Shown one piece after another: positions 1 to 8,290 of a DNA stretch of 36,371 bases; positions within the stretch are counted from its first letter, which is position 1, and each line of letters begins with the position of its first letter. The position numbers were made by a program, and so were the translations under genes. The stretch is from assembly GCA_036745245.1 (NCBI GenBank), contig DAIOGN010000014.1, forward strand, positions 1 to 36,371, read 5' to 3'. The DNA comes from DAIOGN01 sp036745245. GTDB taxonomy: Bacteria > Zixibacteria > MSB-5A5 > JAUVRN01. Below the pieces are notes generated by a model, which did not search any database, was not told where the DNA came from, and saw only the letters and a program-made list of their open reading frames with translations.

Positions 1-1
1 G

Positions 2-130
2 GGCATCCTCAACGCCAATCGGCTGGAAATCGTCGATTCCGGCGCGCTGGTGCGCTTCCACAGCGGCGTGAGCTTGACTTTGATGCTCAACGGCACCGCT
101 TTACCCAGACAGAACGCCGGGGCGCAATGA
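2..130 (+). CDS. 3' end of an unidentified gene (partial)
   Basis: Frame 2 is open from the window edge and stops at TGA 128-130, giving the last 42 residues of a protein. The piece alternates hydrophobic and polar residues, as in beta strands (for example LEIVDSGALVRF and VSLTLML), and ends in a short polar tail. Its stop overlaps the next start codon as ATGA. It does not resemble the C-terminus of NusA or YlxR, which normally precede infB. The beta-strand ending followed by a secreted protein start is reminiscent of pilus or secretion operons (PilP/PilQ-like), but that is only an impression. No function can be assigned from 42 residues. Confidence 0.5.
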   Translation, partial: GILNANRLEIVDSGALVRFHSGVSLTLMLNGTALPRQNAGAQ

Positions 131-2310
131 TCTCGATCCGCACATTGCGCACGTCACTGCTGATCGCCGCGGCGCTGGCGGTTGTTTATGACGGTGCGCT
201 GCATGCGCAGCCGGCCTCGATGTCAGCCTCCCTGCCGGCCGCCGAGGGGGCGCCGACTCAGGAGACCATTCGCCCCACGATCCGAGAAGGGGAGTTGTTC
301 CGCCCCAAGCTGGTCACCGCCGCTCCCGACCGCACCGCCGAGCGCAAGCCCGCCCCTCCGAACAAGCCCGCCGGGCAGACCTATGTCACTCAGGGCCGCC
401 GCCGGAAGAAGCGCAAGAAGAAGGACCACGACGCGGTCGTCGATCGGAAGGCCGTCGAAGCCACGCTGAAGCGCACCATGGCCTCGCTCGACGGCAGCAC
501 CACACGCAAGAAACGTCGGAAGGATCGCGACGAATCCGGGGAAGAATTCGAATCGCCCTCGCGCGTTGTGCTGGTCTCGGAATTCATGACCGTGGCGGAA
601 CTGGCCAATCATCTGGAGCGTCGCCCCTCCGAAGTGGTGGCGAAGCTCATGGAACTGGGCCAGATGGCCACGATCAACCAGCGGCTCGATTTCGACACGA
701 TCGAAATGGTGGCCCTCGAGTTCGACTACGGCGTGAAAGCTGCGGAAGACGAAGCCCTCGATACGATGGAGGAGGAGGATCCGCCGGAGACGCTCAAGCC
801 GCGGCCGCCCGTGGTGACCGTGATGGGCCACGTGGATCACGGCAAGACGTCGCTCCTCGACCACATCCGCAAAACCAACGTGATCGCGGGCGAAGCCGGG
901 GGCATTACGCAGCACATCGGCGCCTACAACGTGGTCACCACCTCCGGAGCGCGGGTCACGTTTCTCGACACGCCGGGTCATGAGGCCTTCTCGGCGATGC
1001 GGGCGCGAGGCGCCCAGGTCACCGACTGTGTCGTTCTGGTGGTGTCCGCCACGGAGGGCGTCATGCCGCAGACCGTGGAGGCCATCGATCATGCGAAGGC
1101 CGCGGGCGTACCGATCCTGGTGGCCGTGAACAAAATGGACCTTCCCGATGCCAATCCGGAACGGGTACGTCAGATGCTCACCGAGTACGGGCTGGTGCCT
1201 GAGGCGTGGGGCGGCCAGACGATATTTGTGGACCTGTCGGCGAAGACAGGGCAGGGGGTGGATCGCCTCGAAGAGCTTCTGGTACTGCAAACGGAGCTGC
1301 TCGAGTTGAAGGCCAACCCCGATCGATTGGCCACGGGCCGGGTCCTCGAAGCCGAGCTCGACAAAGGCAAGGGTCCGGTAGTCAACGCGCTCATCGAGCG
1401 CGGTACGCTCCGGGTGGGGGATCCCGTGGTGGCCGGTCCGTTCGAGGGCCGCGTTCGCGCCCTGCTCGACGAGCGCGAAAACCGACTCACGGAGTGCCTG
1501 CCGGGAACGGCGGTGCAGATACTCGGGCTGGGTGGCGTACCGCAGGCCGGCGACTCGCTCGTGGCCTACGCCACCGACGAAGAAGCCCACCGCGTGGCGC
1601 AGAGCCGTTCCGCCATCAAGCGTGAGCAGGACATCCGCCACAAGGCCGGGGCCTCGGTCGGCGATTGGGCGCGGAGAATTGCCGAAGGTGAAATCAAGGA
1701 ACTCAAGATCATCATCAAAGGCGACGTGGGCGGCTCGGTGGAAGCCCTGTCCGACACGCTCGAGCGCATCGAACATCCCGAAGTGAAAGTGCACGTGATC
1801 CACCGGGGCGTGGGCATGGTTACGGAATCCGACGTGCTCCTGGCCACGGCCTCCGACGCGCTCGTCCTCGCCTTCCACGTGATCCCCGACTCCAAGGCCA
1901 GGGAAACGGCCGCGCGCGAGCAGGTGATCATCCGCGAGTACAACGTGATTTACGAGGCGGAAGAAGACATCAAGAAGCTGCTCGAGGGCATGCTCGGCAT
2001 GGATGTGCACCAGGAAGTGCGCGGCCGGGTGGAAGTACGAGAACTGTTCAAGGTGCCCAAGGTGGGCACGATCGCGGGATGTTACGTGCTCGACGGCTCG
2101 GTCCGACGGGGCGCCCGCGTGCGCGTGGTGCGCGACGGCGTGATCGTCCATGAGGATTCGGTCGAAACCCTGAGGCGCTTCAAGGACGATGCCCGCGAGG
2201 TGGCGGCCGGTTTTGAGTGCGGCATCCGCCTGGGGAACTTCCAGGACGTGAAGGTGGGCGACCGCTTCGAAGTTCTCGTGGAGGTTCAGGTCGCCCGCAC
2301 GCTGGTGTAG
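127..2310 (+). CDS. infB: Translation initiation factor IF-2, with an anomalous signal-peptide-like N-terminus
   Basis: IF-2 is the GTPase that places initiator fMet-tRNA on the 30S subunit. All core parts are visible. A basic linker rich in R and K covers about residues 90-140. The IF2_N domain lies at about 148-205 (VSEFMTVAELANHL). The G domain has G1 GHVDHGKT at 234-241, G3 DTPGH from 281 and G4 NKMD at 335-338. Domains II to IV follow to residue 727, with the C-terminal fMet-tRNA binding domain complete. The oddity is residues 1-30: MISIRTLR, then a hydrophobic stretch (LLIAAALAVV), then a small-residue end LHAQPA, which reads as a Sec signal peptide and is unexpected on a cytosolic factor. 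The total of 727 residues is short for this family in FCB-type bacteria. The real protein probably starts differently, and the first 60-90 codons may belong to another gene joined here. The GTPase call is certain; the N-terminus is doubtful. Confidence 0.93.
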   Translation: MISIRTLRTSLLIAAALAVVYDGALHAQPASMSASLPAAEGAPTQETIRPTIREGELFRPKLVTAAPDRTAERKPAPPNKPAGQTYVTQGRRRKKRKKKDHDAVVDRKAVEATLKRTMASLDGSTTRKKRRKDRDESGEEFESPSRVVLVSEFMTVAELANHLERRPSEVVAKLMELGQMATINQRLDFDTIEMVALEFDYGVKAAEDEALDTMEEEDPPETLKPRPPVVTVMGHVDHGKTSLLDHIRKTNVIAGEAGGITQHIGAYNVVTTSGARVTFLDTPGHEAFSAMRARGAQVTDCVVLVVSATEGVMPQTVEAIDHAKAAGVPILVAVNKMDLPDANPERVRQMLTEYGLVPEAWGGQTIFVDLSAKTGQGVDRLEELLVLQTELLELKANPDRLATGRVLEAELDKGKGPVVNALIERGTLRVGDPVVAGPFEGRVRALLDERENRLTECLPGTAVQILGLGGVPQAGDSLVAYATDEEAHRVAQSRSAIKREQDIRHKAGASVGDWARRIAEGEIKELKIIIKGDVGGSVEALSDTLERIEHPEVKVHVIHRGVGMVTESDVLLATASDALVLAFHVIPDSKARETAAREQVIIREYNVIYEAEEDIKKLLEGMLGMDVHQEVRGRVEVRELFKVPKVGTIAGCYVLDGSVRRGARVRVVRDGVIVHEDSVETLRRFKDDAREVAAGFECGIRLGNFQDVKVGDRFEVLVEVQVARTLV

Positions 2311-2320
2311 TGCGACCTCT

Positions 2321-2608
2321 ATGGGTGTAGTGGTAGGTTGTTTGTACCTCGATCTCTTCATCTCCGAAGCGCAGTCCCTCAAGGACCGAAGACGGGTGCT
2401 CAAGAGTTTCAAGGAGCGCCTGCATCAGAAATTCCCGGTGGCTACGGCGGAAGTGGGTGAACCCGATCTCTGGCAGCGGGCGGAACTGGCCATCGTGACC
2501 GTGTCCAATGAACAGCGGCACGTCGACGAAGTGCTTTCGTCTCTGGCGGACTGGGCCTCCACGCAGCACGGCTTCGTAGTGGCGGGACGCCGATTGGAGT
2601 GGCGCTAG
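2321..2608 (+). CDS. DUF503 / YlxP-like protein
   Basis: This 95-residue protein matches the DUF503 family, called YlxP in Bacillus, a small protein found between infB and rbfA in many bacteria and linked by context to ribosome maturation. Family hallmarks are visible: a hydrophobic first strand (VVVGCLYLDLFI), the SLKDRRRVLKS motif, then AEVGEPDLWQRAELAIVTVSN and a final helix. It lies 10 bases after infB and its TAG stop touches the GTG start of rbfA, so it is translationally linked to both. No good Shine-Dalgarno sequence precedes ATG 2321. The biochemical role of the family is not settled. Confidence 0.88.
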   Translation: MGVVVGCLYLDLFISEAQSLKDRRRVLKSFKERLHQKFPVATAEVGEPDLWQRAELAIVTVSNEQRHVDEVLSSLADWASTQHGFVVAGRRLEWR

Positions 2609-2982
2609 TGGTCTCCGACGACCGCCGGCAGCGGCTCGAATCCAGTGTGGTGCGCGAGGTGGCGGGCATTCTGCAGTCCGAGTTGAAAACTCCCCTGCCC
2701 GCGCTGGTCACCATTACCGGAGTGGAGTTGTCGAAGGACGCGGGAGAGGCGAAGATACGATATACCGTGATGGGAACCGACGCCGAGCGTTCGGCTGTGG
2801 CACGAAGGCTTTCGCAGCTGGCTTCGTTCATCCAGCGCGAAGTGAGTCATCGGCTGAAGTTGCGGGTGACGCCGCAGGTGCGTTTCGAATTCGACGATCG
2901 CGTGGGCAAAGGAGCGCGTGTGCTGGAGCTGTTGGCCGAGCTGGAGAAGGAAGATGGAGCCGATTCAGACGATCGCGGCTGA
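2608..2982 (+). CDS. rbfA: 30S ribosome-binding factor RbfA
   Basis: RbfA binds immature 30S subunits and helps 16S rRNA 5'-end maturation through a KH-type fold. The 124-residue product has the usual layout: N-terminal helix (VVREVAGILQSEL), a strand with the ITGVELSKD type motif, a helix (RRLSQLASFIQREVSHRL) and the strand VTPQVRFEFDD, then an acidic tail. Two GTG starts are in frame, at 2599 and 2608. I prefer 2608 because the GGAG at 2596-2599 is then eight bases upstream, while at 2599 it overlaps the start itself. It overlaps the stop of the DUF503 gene, and its own end overlaps the next gene by 29 bases, which fits translational coupling. Confidence 0.92.
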   Translation: MVSDDRRQRLESSVVREVAGILQSELKTPLPALVTITGVELSKDAGEAKIRYTVMGTDAERSAVARRLSQLASFIQREVSHRLKLRVTPQVRFEFDDRVGKGARVLELLAELEKEDGADSDDRG

Positions 2983-3913
2983 ACTCGAGCGGGCCTCTCG
3001 CATTCTCCTGTTGGGCCACACCGACCCCGACGGGGACTCTGCCGGCTGCATCCTCGCCCTGGCGGAGGCCCTGCGCCCGCGCCCGGTGTACTGTTTCTCC
3101 GAAGGACTTCTGCCGGGCCGGTACAAATTCCTGGATCGGGCCGGCCTACTGAAGAGCGAACCCGATTCCAACTTTCGGGCGGATCTGGCGGTCACCATCG
3201 AATCGCCAGGCACCGACCGGCTGGGACGCGGCGTGACCATGCTCGAAGGCGTGCGCCTCATCAATATCGACCATCATCGCGACAACGCGCGCTACGGCCA
3301 CATCAACTGGGTGGACACGAGTGCTGCGGCCCTGGGCGAGATGGTGTATGATCTACTGCAGGGATGGGGAAGGCCGGTCACGCCCTCCATGGCCATGTGC
3401 CTCTACACGGCCATCCTCACCGATACGGGTCGGTTTCGTTACAAGGGCACCACGTCGCGCACACTGTCCATTGCAAGCGAGCTGGTAAAGCTCGGCGCCG
3501 AGCCCTCTGAGATCACGCGCCAGATCTACTTCGGGCTGCCCTTCGCGTATCTGCAGTTGTTGCGTTCGGCGCTCGACGGCATGGAACAGGGCGCCGGAGG
3601 GCGACTGCTGGCATTCACTCTCCTTCCGGAGCACTTCGAGCGGGCCGGAGCCTCACCTCAGGATTCGGAAGGCATCATCGACTTTACGTTGGTTTCGGAT
3701 CAAGTGCGGATCGGAATGCTCTTCAAGCAGCCGTCGCCGGATTCCGTGAAAGTTTCGCTTCGTTCGCAGGATGGCGTCGACGTGGGCTCTCTGGCGGCAC
3801 ACTACGGGGGCGGTGGCCACAAGAATGCTGCCGGTTGCACTCTGAAGGGCAAGCTGGCGGACGTCAAACCCGAGATCATGAAGCGTGCGGCGCTGCTGTT
3901 GGAGACGGCATGA
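2954..3913 (+). CDS. DHH/DHHA1 phosphoesterase, NrnA-like oligoribonuclease / pAp phosphatase
   Basis: Members of this family degrade 2-5 nt RNA fragments and in some species dephosphorylate pAp. In the 319 residues I see motif I HTDPDGDS at 22-29, the DHH signature at 106-108 (NIDHH), a further metal Asp in ILTDTGRF, and the DHHA1 substrate motif GGGGHKNAAG from 285. At the position where motif II usually carries Asp the protein has Glu (VTIESPG), which can still bind metal. ATG 2954 is chosen over an earlier in-frame start at 2918 because it has GAGAAGGA just upstream and gives the normal N-terminus. It overlaps rbfA by 29 bases and truB by an ATGA. The position between rbfA and truB is typical for nrnA. 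Substrate preference cannot be read from the sequence. Confidence 0.88.
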   Translation: MEPIQTIAAELERASRILLLGHTDPDGDSAGCILALAEALRPRPVYCFSEGLLPGRYKFLDRAGLLKSEPDSNFRADLAVTIESPGTDRLGRGVTMLEGVRLINIDHHRDNARYGHINWVDTSAAALGEMVYDLLQGWGRPVTPSMAMCLYTAILTDTGRFRYKGTTSRTLSIASELVKLGAEPSEITRQIYFGLPFAYLQLLRSALDGMEQGAGGRLLAFTLLPEHFERAGASPQDSEGIIDFTLVSDQVRIGMLFKQPSPDSVKVSLRSQDGVDVGSLAAHYGGGGHKNAAGCTLKGKLADVKPEIMKRAALLLETA

Positions 3914-4838
3914 ACGGCGTGCTCCTGATCGACAAGCCGTACGGCCTCACGTCGTTCGACGTGGTGCACAAGGTGCGCCGCCTGCACGATGATGTGCGCG
4001 TGGGGCACGCGGACACACTCGATCCGCTCGCGACGGGACTGCTTCCCATTCTGCNNNNNNNNNNATCCTGCTCGGCAAAGCCACGCCCGTGCTGCGTTTT
4101 CTCCCCTCCGAACCCAAGGTGTACCGCGTGGTGGCGCGCTTCGGCGTAGGTACCGCCTCAGGCGATGCAGAAACCGAACCTGTCGACATCCGGGACCCGG
4201 GCGCAACGCCTCCCGCGGAGCTGGACCGTGCGGTGCAGTCTCTTGTGGGAAAGATACAGCTTCCTGTGCCGCGATTCTCAGCCGTGAAAGTCGACGGACA
4301 ACCGTTGTATCGCGCCAGTCGCGAGGGTCGACAGGTGACGCCGCCTGAGCGAACGATGCATGTTCATTCGCTCACAGCTGACTCGGCGGGATGGCCGTGG
4401 GTGATTCTCGAGATGAGAGTGGCCGGTGGCACGTACGTGCGCGCCATTGTGGAGGCTCTGGGGCAGCGCGTGAGCATCCCGGCGCACGTGGCCAGCCTGA
4501 GGCGCACGCAGGTGGGATCCTGGACCCTCGATACCGCGTGTCCCCTCGCACTCTACCTTGCGGGCGAGGCCGGACAGCAGTCCTTCATTCCGCTCACGAG
4601 GGCTTTGGACCTGCCCACTGTGGTTCTGGACGCAGTCAATCGGGAGCATGTGGTGCACGGTCGCATGCCCGAGCGCGTGATCTCATCGGCCACCGGCAAG
4701 CTGGATGCCGGCGAGCCCTTCCTGTTCACCGATCTTGAAGGCGACGCTCTGGCCGTTGCGCAGACGGACGATCCGTGGCACGACGACAGTCGGCCCCCTC
4801 GCTGCCACTTTGAACGCGTGCTCGAGAAGCCGGCATGA
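3910..4838 (+). CDS. truB: tRNA pseudouridine(55) synthase TruB, interrupted only by an assembly gap
   Basis: TruB makes pseudouridine 55 in the T loop of tRNAs. The N-terminal half has the pattern GVLLIDKPYGLTS and the catalytic motif HADTLDPLATG with catalytic Asp38. The second part continues in another frame with LGKATPVLRF and KVYRVVARFGVGT, followed by the substrate-binding PUA-like C-terminal region. The frame change falls exactly on the ten-N run at 4055-4064. The flanks read ATTCTGC before and ATCCTGC after, differing by one synonymous base. If they are the same seven bases, removing the gap gives LPILLGKAT, the normal family sequence, and one frame of 303 residues. So I call one intact gene, not a pseudogene. 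It has ATGA overlaps with the nrnA-like gene before it and ribF after it, and TTGGAG precedes the start. Confidence 0.92.
4055..4064. other. Scaffold gap (10 N) inside truB
   Basis: Ten N of placeholder length. The flanking 7-mers are nearly identical, so the true distance is probably negative: the contigs overlap and nothing is missing. Confidence 0.85.
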
Positions 4839-5791
4839 AGGTTCTCCGTGATCCCAACAAATCCGACCTGGGCATGGAGAAGCCTGCCGTGTCCCTGGGC
4901 ACCTTCGACGGGTTGCACCGCGGGCACGCCGCCATCCTGGCGCGCCTGCTTCAGGCGGCAAAAGCTCAGAATCGCAAGTCGGTGGCGGTGACGTACGATC
5001 CGCACCCGCAGCGCGTCCTGGCCTCGGGGGGCCGCGCGCCCGGCCTGCTCTCCACACTGGAAGAGCGGCTCGCCCGCTTCGAAGCGCATGGCGTGGATGC
5101 CGTGGTGGTGCTCACCTTCTCGCGCGAGTTCTCGCGGCAGACGGCCGAGCAGTTCGTGCAGGACATTCTCGTGGGCCGCCTCGATGCCGGCCACGTAGTG
5201 GTGGGGTACGACCATGCGTTTGGACACGACCGCAGAGGGAAGACCGACCTGTTGAAGGAGTTGCTCGCGGAGAAAGGGATCGCCCTGGACGTGGTCTCAC
5301 CCGTGAAGTCGGGCGAGGGCCCCATCAAGTCCAGCCGCATTCGCAGGCTGTTGTCTGCGGGCGAACTCAATGCCGTGGCCGAACTGTTGGGCTATCCCTA
5401 CGAATTCTCGGGCCGGGTGGTCCCCGGCGATCATCGCGGCTCCGATCTCGGGTTTCCCACGGCCAACCTGGAGGTGCCCGCCGAAAAGCAGCTGCCGCCT
5501 CAGGGGATTTACGGCGCCACGGCACACCTCTCGGGCGGCGCGCATCCGGCGCTCATTCACATCGGCCCGCGACCGACCCTGGGCGATCCGCGCCTGCGCG
5601 TGGAAGCGCACCTCCTCGACTTTCCACCACGGGATCTGTACGGCCTGCACCTGACCGTGGTGCCCGAAGTGATCCTGCGCAAGCCGGAGGCGTTCGACAC
5701 GCTCGCTGAACTTCAACGACAAATGGAAAAAGACAGAGAACAATACATAGAATACAGACGTCGAAAGGAGAAAACCCGTGCCCCTCAGTAA
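4835..5791 (+). CDS. ribF: Bifunctional riboflavin kinase / FAD synthetase
   Basis: RibF converts riboflavin to FMN and then FAD. The N-terminal adenylyltransferase domain shows SLGTFDGLHRGH (residues 20-31), DPHP, GYDHAFGHDRRG and SSRIR. The C-terminal kinase domain starts near residue 190 with GRVVPGDHRGSDLGFPTANL and GIYG. At 318 residues it has family length, with an unusually basic tail (RRRKEK) that runs 14 bases into rpsO. Its start overlaps the truB stop as ATGA. The truB-ribF-rpsO-pnp order is widespread among bacteria, so the context supports the call. Nothing suggests an FMN riboswitch, since the gene lies inside an operon. Confidence 0.95.
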   Translation: MKVLRDPNKSDLGMEKPAVSLGTFDGLHRGHAAILARLLQAAKAQNRKSVAVTYDPHPQRVLASGGRAPGLLSTLEERLARFEAHGVDAVVVLTFSREFSRQTAEQFVQDILVGRLDAGHVVVGYDHAFGHDRRGKTDLLKELLAEKGIALDVVSPVKSGEGPIKSSRIRRLLSAGELNAVAELLGYPYEFSGRVVPGDHRGSDLGFPTANLEVPAEKQLPPQGIYGATAHLSGGAHPALIHIGPRPTLGDPRLRVEAHLLDFPPRDLYGLHLTVVPEVILRKPEAFDTLAELQRQMEKDREQYIEYRRRKEKTRAPQ

Positions 5792-6047
5792 GGAACGGAA
5801 GGCGTCGATTCGGAAGCAGTTTCAGCTTCACGAAACCGACTCGGGGTCGCCGGAGGTGCAGATCGCACTGATGACACAACGGATCAACGATCTCACCTCG
5901 CACCTCAATAGCAACAAGCGCGACCATTCGTCGCGCCGCGGCCTGTTGAAACTGGTCGGCCATCGTCGCCGGCTCTTGGAATACCTCAAACGCGAAAGCC
6001 CGGAAACGTACCAGCGCCTGATCCAGCACCTTGACTTGCGCCGCTAA
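5778..6047 (+). CDS. rpsO: 30S ribosomal protein S15
   Basis: S15 is a primary 16S rRNA binding protein of the 30S platform. The product is 89 residues, exactly the normal length, with family motifs HETDSGSPEVQIA, TSHL, KRDHSSRRGLL and HRRRLLEYL. The start is GTG 5778, preceded by AAAGGAG at 5764-5770 with seven bases between. The start lies within the last codons of ribF, so ribF translation may affect initiation. Only 15 bases separate it from pnp, and I see no RNase III type hairpin of the kind known from Escherichia coli. Confidence 0.97.
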   Translation: MPLSKERKASIRKQFQLHETDSGSPEVQIALMTQRINDLTSHLNSNKRDHSSRRGLLKLVGHRRRLLEYLKRESPETYQRLIQHLDLRR

Positions 6048-6062
6048 CCGGCAGGAGTAGTG

Positions 6063-8261
6063 ATGATAGAATCTGTACAGTTACCGCTGGGCGCCAATAC
6101 GCTCACGATCGAAACCGGCCGTGTGGCCAAGCAGGCCTCAGGCGCCGTCACCGTTCGGTGCGGCGACACCATGATCCTGGCCGCCGTGGTGGGCTCCGAC
6201 TCGCCGCGCGAGGGGATCGACTTTTTCCCGCTCCAGGTGGAATACCGGGAGCGTTCCTACGCCGCGGGGAAGATTCCCGGCGGCTACTTCAAGCGCGAAG
6301 GGCGGCCCTCCGAGAAGGAGACGCTCTCGTCGCGCTTGATCGACCGGCCCATCCGGCCCCTGTTTCCGGACGGCTACCGCAATGAAGTGCAGATCATGGT
6401 CACGGTGCTGTCGTCGGATCAACAGAACGACGCGGACGTGCTGGGCCTGATCGGCGCTTCGGCCGCCCTGGTGCTTTCGCCCGTACCGCTTCTCAAGGCG
6501 ATCGCCGGGGTGCGTGTGGGGCGTGTGAATGGGGAGTTGATCCTCAATCCGTCTTTCGAGCAGGTGGAGGAAGGCGACCTCAACCTGGTGGTGGCCGGTT
6601 CGTCCGACTCACTCACCATGGTGGAGGGCGGTACGAGGGAAGTGTCGGAGGCCGACCTGGTGGCGGCCCTGGAATTCGGGCATGCGGCCATCCAGGACAT
6701 CTGCGCTGCCATCGACAAGCTGCGCGCGAAAGTGGGCAAGCCGAAGCTGGTGGTGACACCGCCCGAGGTGAACCAGCCACTGGTCGACCGGGTCAACACA
6801 CTGGCGAAGGACAGGATCGTCAAAGCGGACCGCATCACCGACAAGCAGGAACGGTCGGCCGCGGTGAAGGCCATTCGCGACGAAGTGATCCTGGCTCTGG
6901 CGGAGGAGTTCCCAGACAAAGCAAAGGCCATCGGCACGATCCTTCACGATCTGCAGGCCGACGACATCCGTCACATGATCCTGCACGAGGGACGCAGGCT
7001 CGACGGACGCGGCTACGATGACATCCGCGAGATCAGCTGCGAAGTGGGGTTTCTGCCTCGTGCGCACGGCTCCGCCATCTTCACACGCGGGCAGACCCAG
7101 GCTCTGGCCGCGGTCACGCTCGGCACCAAGATGGACGAGCAGAAGATCGACGACCTCGAAGGCGAGTCGTGGAAATCGTATATGCTGCACTACAACTTCC
7201 CGCCGTACTCGGTGGGAGAGGTGCGGCCGATGCGAGGACCCGGACGCCGGGAAATCGGGCACGGAGCGCTGGCGGAACGCGCCATTCAGCCTGTGATCCC
7301 CAACGAGGAGAAGTTCAGCTACACCGTGCGTGTGGTGTCGGAGATCCTCGAGTCGAACGGCTCGTCGTCCATGGCCTCCGTGTGTGGCGGATCGCTCGCC
7401 CTCATGGACGCCGGTGTGCCCATCAAGGCCCCGGTGGCAGGCATCGCCATGGGCATGGTGATGTCGGATAAGAAGGTGGCCGTCCTTACAGACATCCTCG
7501 GGGACGAAGACCACTACGGCGACATGGACTTCAAGGTCACCGGCACGCGCGAGGGCATTACGGCCTTCCAGATGGACGTGAAGGTGGAAGGGCTGAAGAT
7601 CGACACCATGCGCGTGGCGCTTGAAAAAGCGCTCGCGGCACGGTTGCACATCCTCGGCATCATGGAGCAGACCCTGGCCGAACCGAGGGCCGATCTGTCG
7701 CCGTACGCGCCTCGCATCATCACCATGAAGATCAAGGTCGACAAGATCGGCGCGGTGATTGGCCCGGGTGGCAAGATGATCCGCAGCATCGTGGAAGAGA
7801 CGGGCGCCAAGATCGACATCGAGGACGACGGCACCATTCTCATCGCCTCGGTGGATGCGGAAGCCGGCGAAGCGGCACGCGTGCGCATTCTGCGCATCGT
7901 GGAGGAGCCGGAGGTGGGGAGGGTCTACGAGGGCACCGTGCGGCGTACCGCCGAGTTCGGCGCGTTTGTGGAAATCCTGCCCGACCAGGACGGCCTCCTG
8001 CACATCTCCGAAATCGACATCAACCGCGTGAATCGCACGGAAGATGTGCTCAATGTCGGAGACACGGTTAAAGTGAAGGTGATCGAGGTGTCCCCTGACG
8101 GCAAGATCCGGCTGTCACGGCGTGTGCTCCTCGACGGCTTCAATCCGGCCGATATGCCGGCGCCCCGAAGTGGCGGAGACAGGGGCGGCCGCGGTGGCAG
8201 TCGCAACGGGGGCCGTGGCGGAGGACGTGATCGTCGTCCCGCGCGTCGCGATTCTCGTTGA
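6063..8261 (+). CDS. pnp: Polyribonucleotide nucleotidyltransferase (PNPase)
   Basis: PNPase is a trimeric 3'-5' phosphorolytic exoribonuclease. The 732 residues hold two RNase PH domains (about 1-220 and 310-540), the second beginning at GRRLDGRGYDD and including ARGxxIFTRGQTQ-type sequence (AHGSAIFTRGQTQ). An alpha-helical linker separates them. A KH domain follows from about 559 (IGAVIGPGGKMIRSI), then an S1 domain at about 618-689 (GTVRRTAEFGAFVE), and a Gly/Arg-rich tail. The tail is longer and more repetitive than usual and could add RNA binding. ATG 6063 is preferred over the adjacent GTG 6060 because AGGAG at 6053-6057 is then well spaced. Position after rpsO is the standard one. Confidence 0.97.
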   Translation: MIESVQLPLGANTLTIETGRVAKQASGAVTVRCGDTMILAAVVGSDSPREGIDFFPLQVEYRERSYAAGKIPGGYFKREGRPSEKETLSSRLIDRPIRPLFPDGYRNEVQIMVTVLSSDQQNDADVLGLIGASAALVLSPVPLLKAIAGVRVGRVNGELILNPSFEQVEEGDLNLVVAGSSDSLTMVEGGTREVSEADLVAALEFGHAAIQDICAAIDKLRAKVGKPKLVVTPPEVNQPLVDRVNTLAKDRIVKADRITDKQERSAAVKAIRDEVILALAEEFPDKAKAIGTILHDLQADDIRHMILHEGRRLDGRGYDDIREISCEVGFLPRAHGSAIFTRGQTQALAAVTLGTKMDEQKIDDLEGESWKSYMLHYNFPPYSVGEVRPMRGPGRREIGHGALAERAIQPVIPNEEKFSYTVRVVSEILESNGSSSMASVCGGSLALMDAGVPIKAPVAGIAMGMVMSDKKVAVLTDILGDEDHYGDMDFKVTGTREGITAFQMDVKVEGLKIDTMRVALEKALAARLHILGIMEQTLAEPRADLSPYAPRIITMKIKVDKIGAVIGPGGKMIRSIVEETGAKIDIEDDGTILIASVDAEAGEAARVRILRIVEEPEVGRVYEGTVRRTAEFGAFVEILPDQDGLLHISEIDINRVNRTEDVLNVGDTVKVKVIEVSPDGKIRLSRRVLLDGFNPADMPAPRSGGDRGGRGGSRNGGRGGGRDRRPARRDSR

Positions 8262-8290
8262 GTCGGACGGTGAGTTCAGTTTCGATGTGA

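Noticed and set aside
223..2412. A 729-codon open frame on the minus strand opposite infB, and similar long minus-strand frames opposite pnp (6609-8003), fliF (28209-29261), fliG (29203-30165) and fliI (30822-32213)
   Set aside because: They are low-complexity, His/Arg/Leu-rich shadows of high-GC codon use on the plus strand, with no family motifs; the plus-strand genes are unmistakable.
3910..4838. truB as a frameshifted pseudogene
   Set aside because: The frame change coincides exactly with the N run and disappears when the duplicated seven bases are merged.
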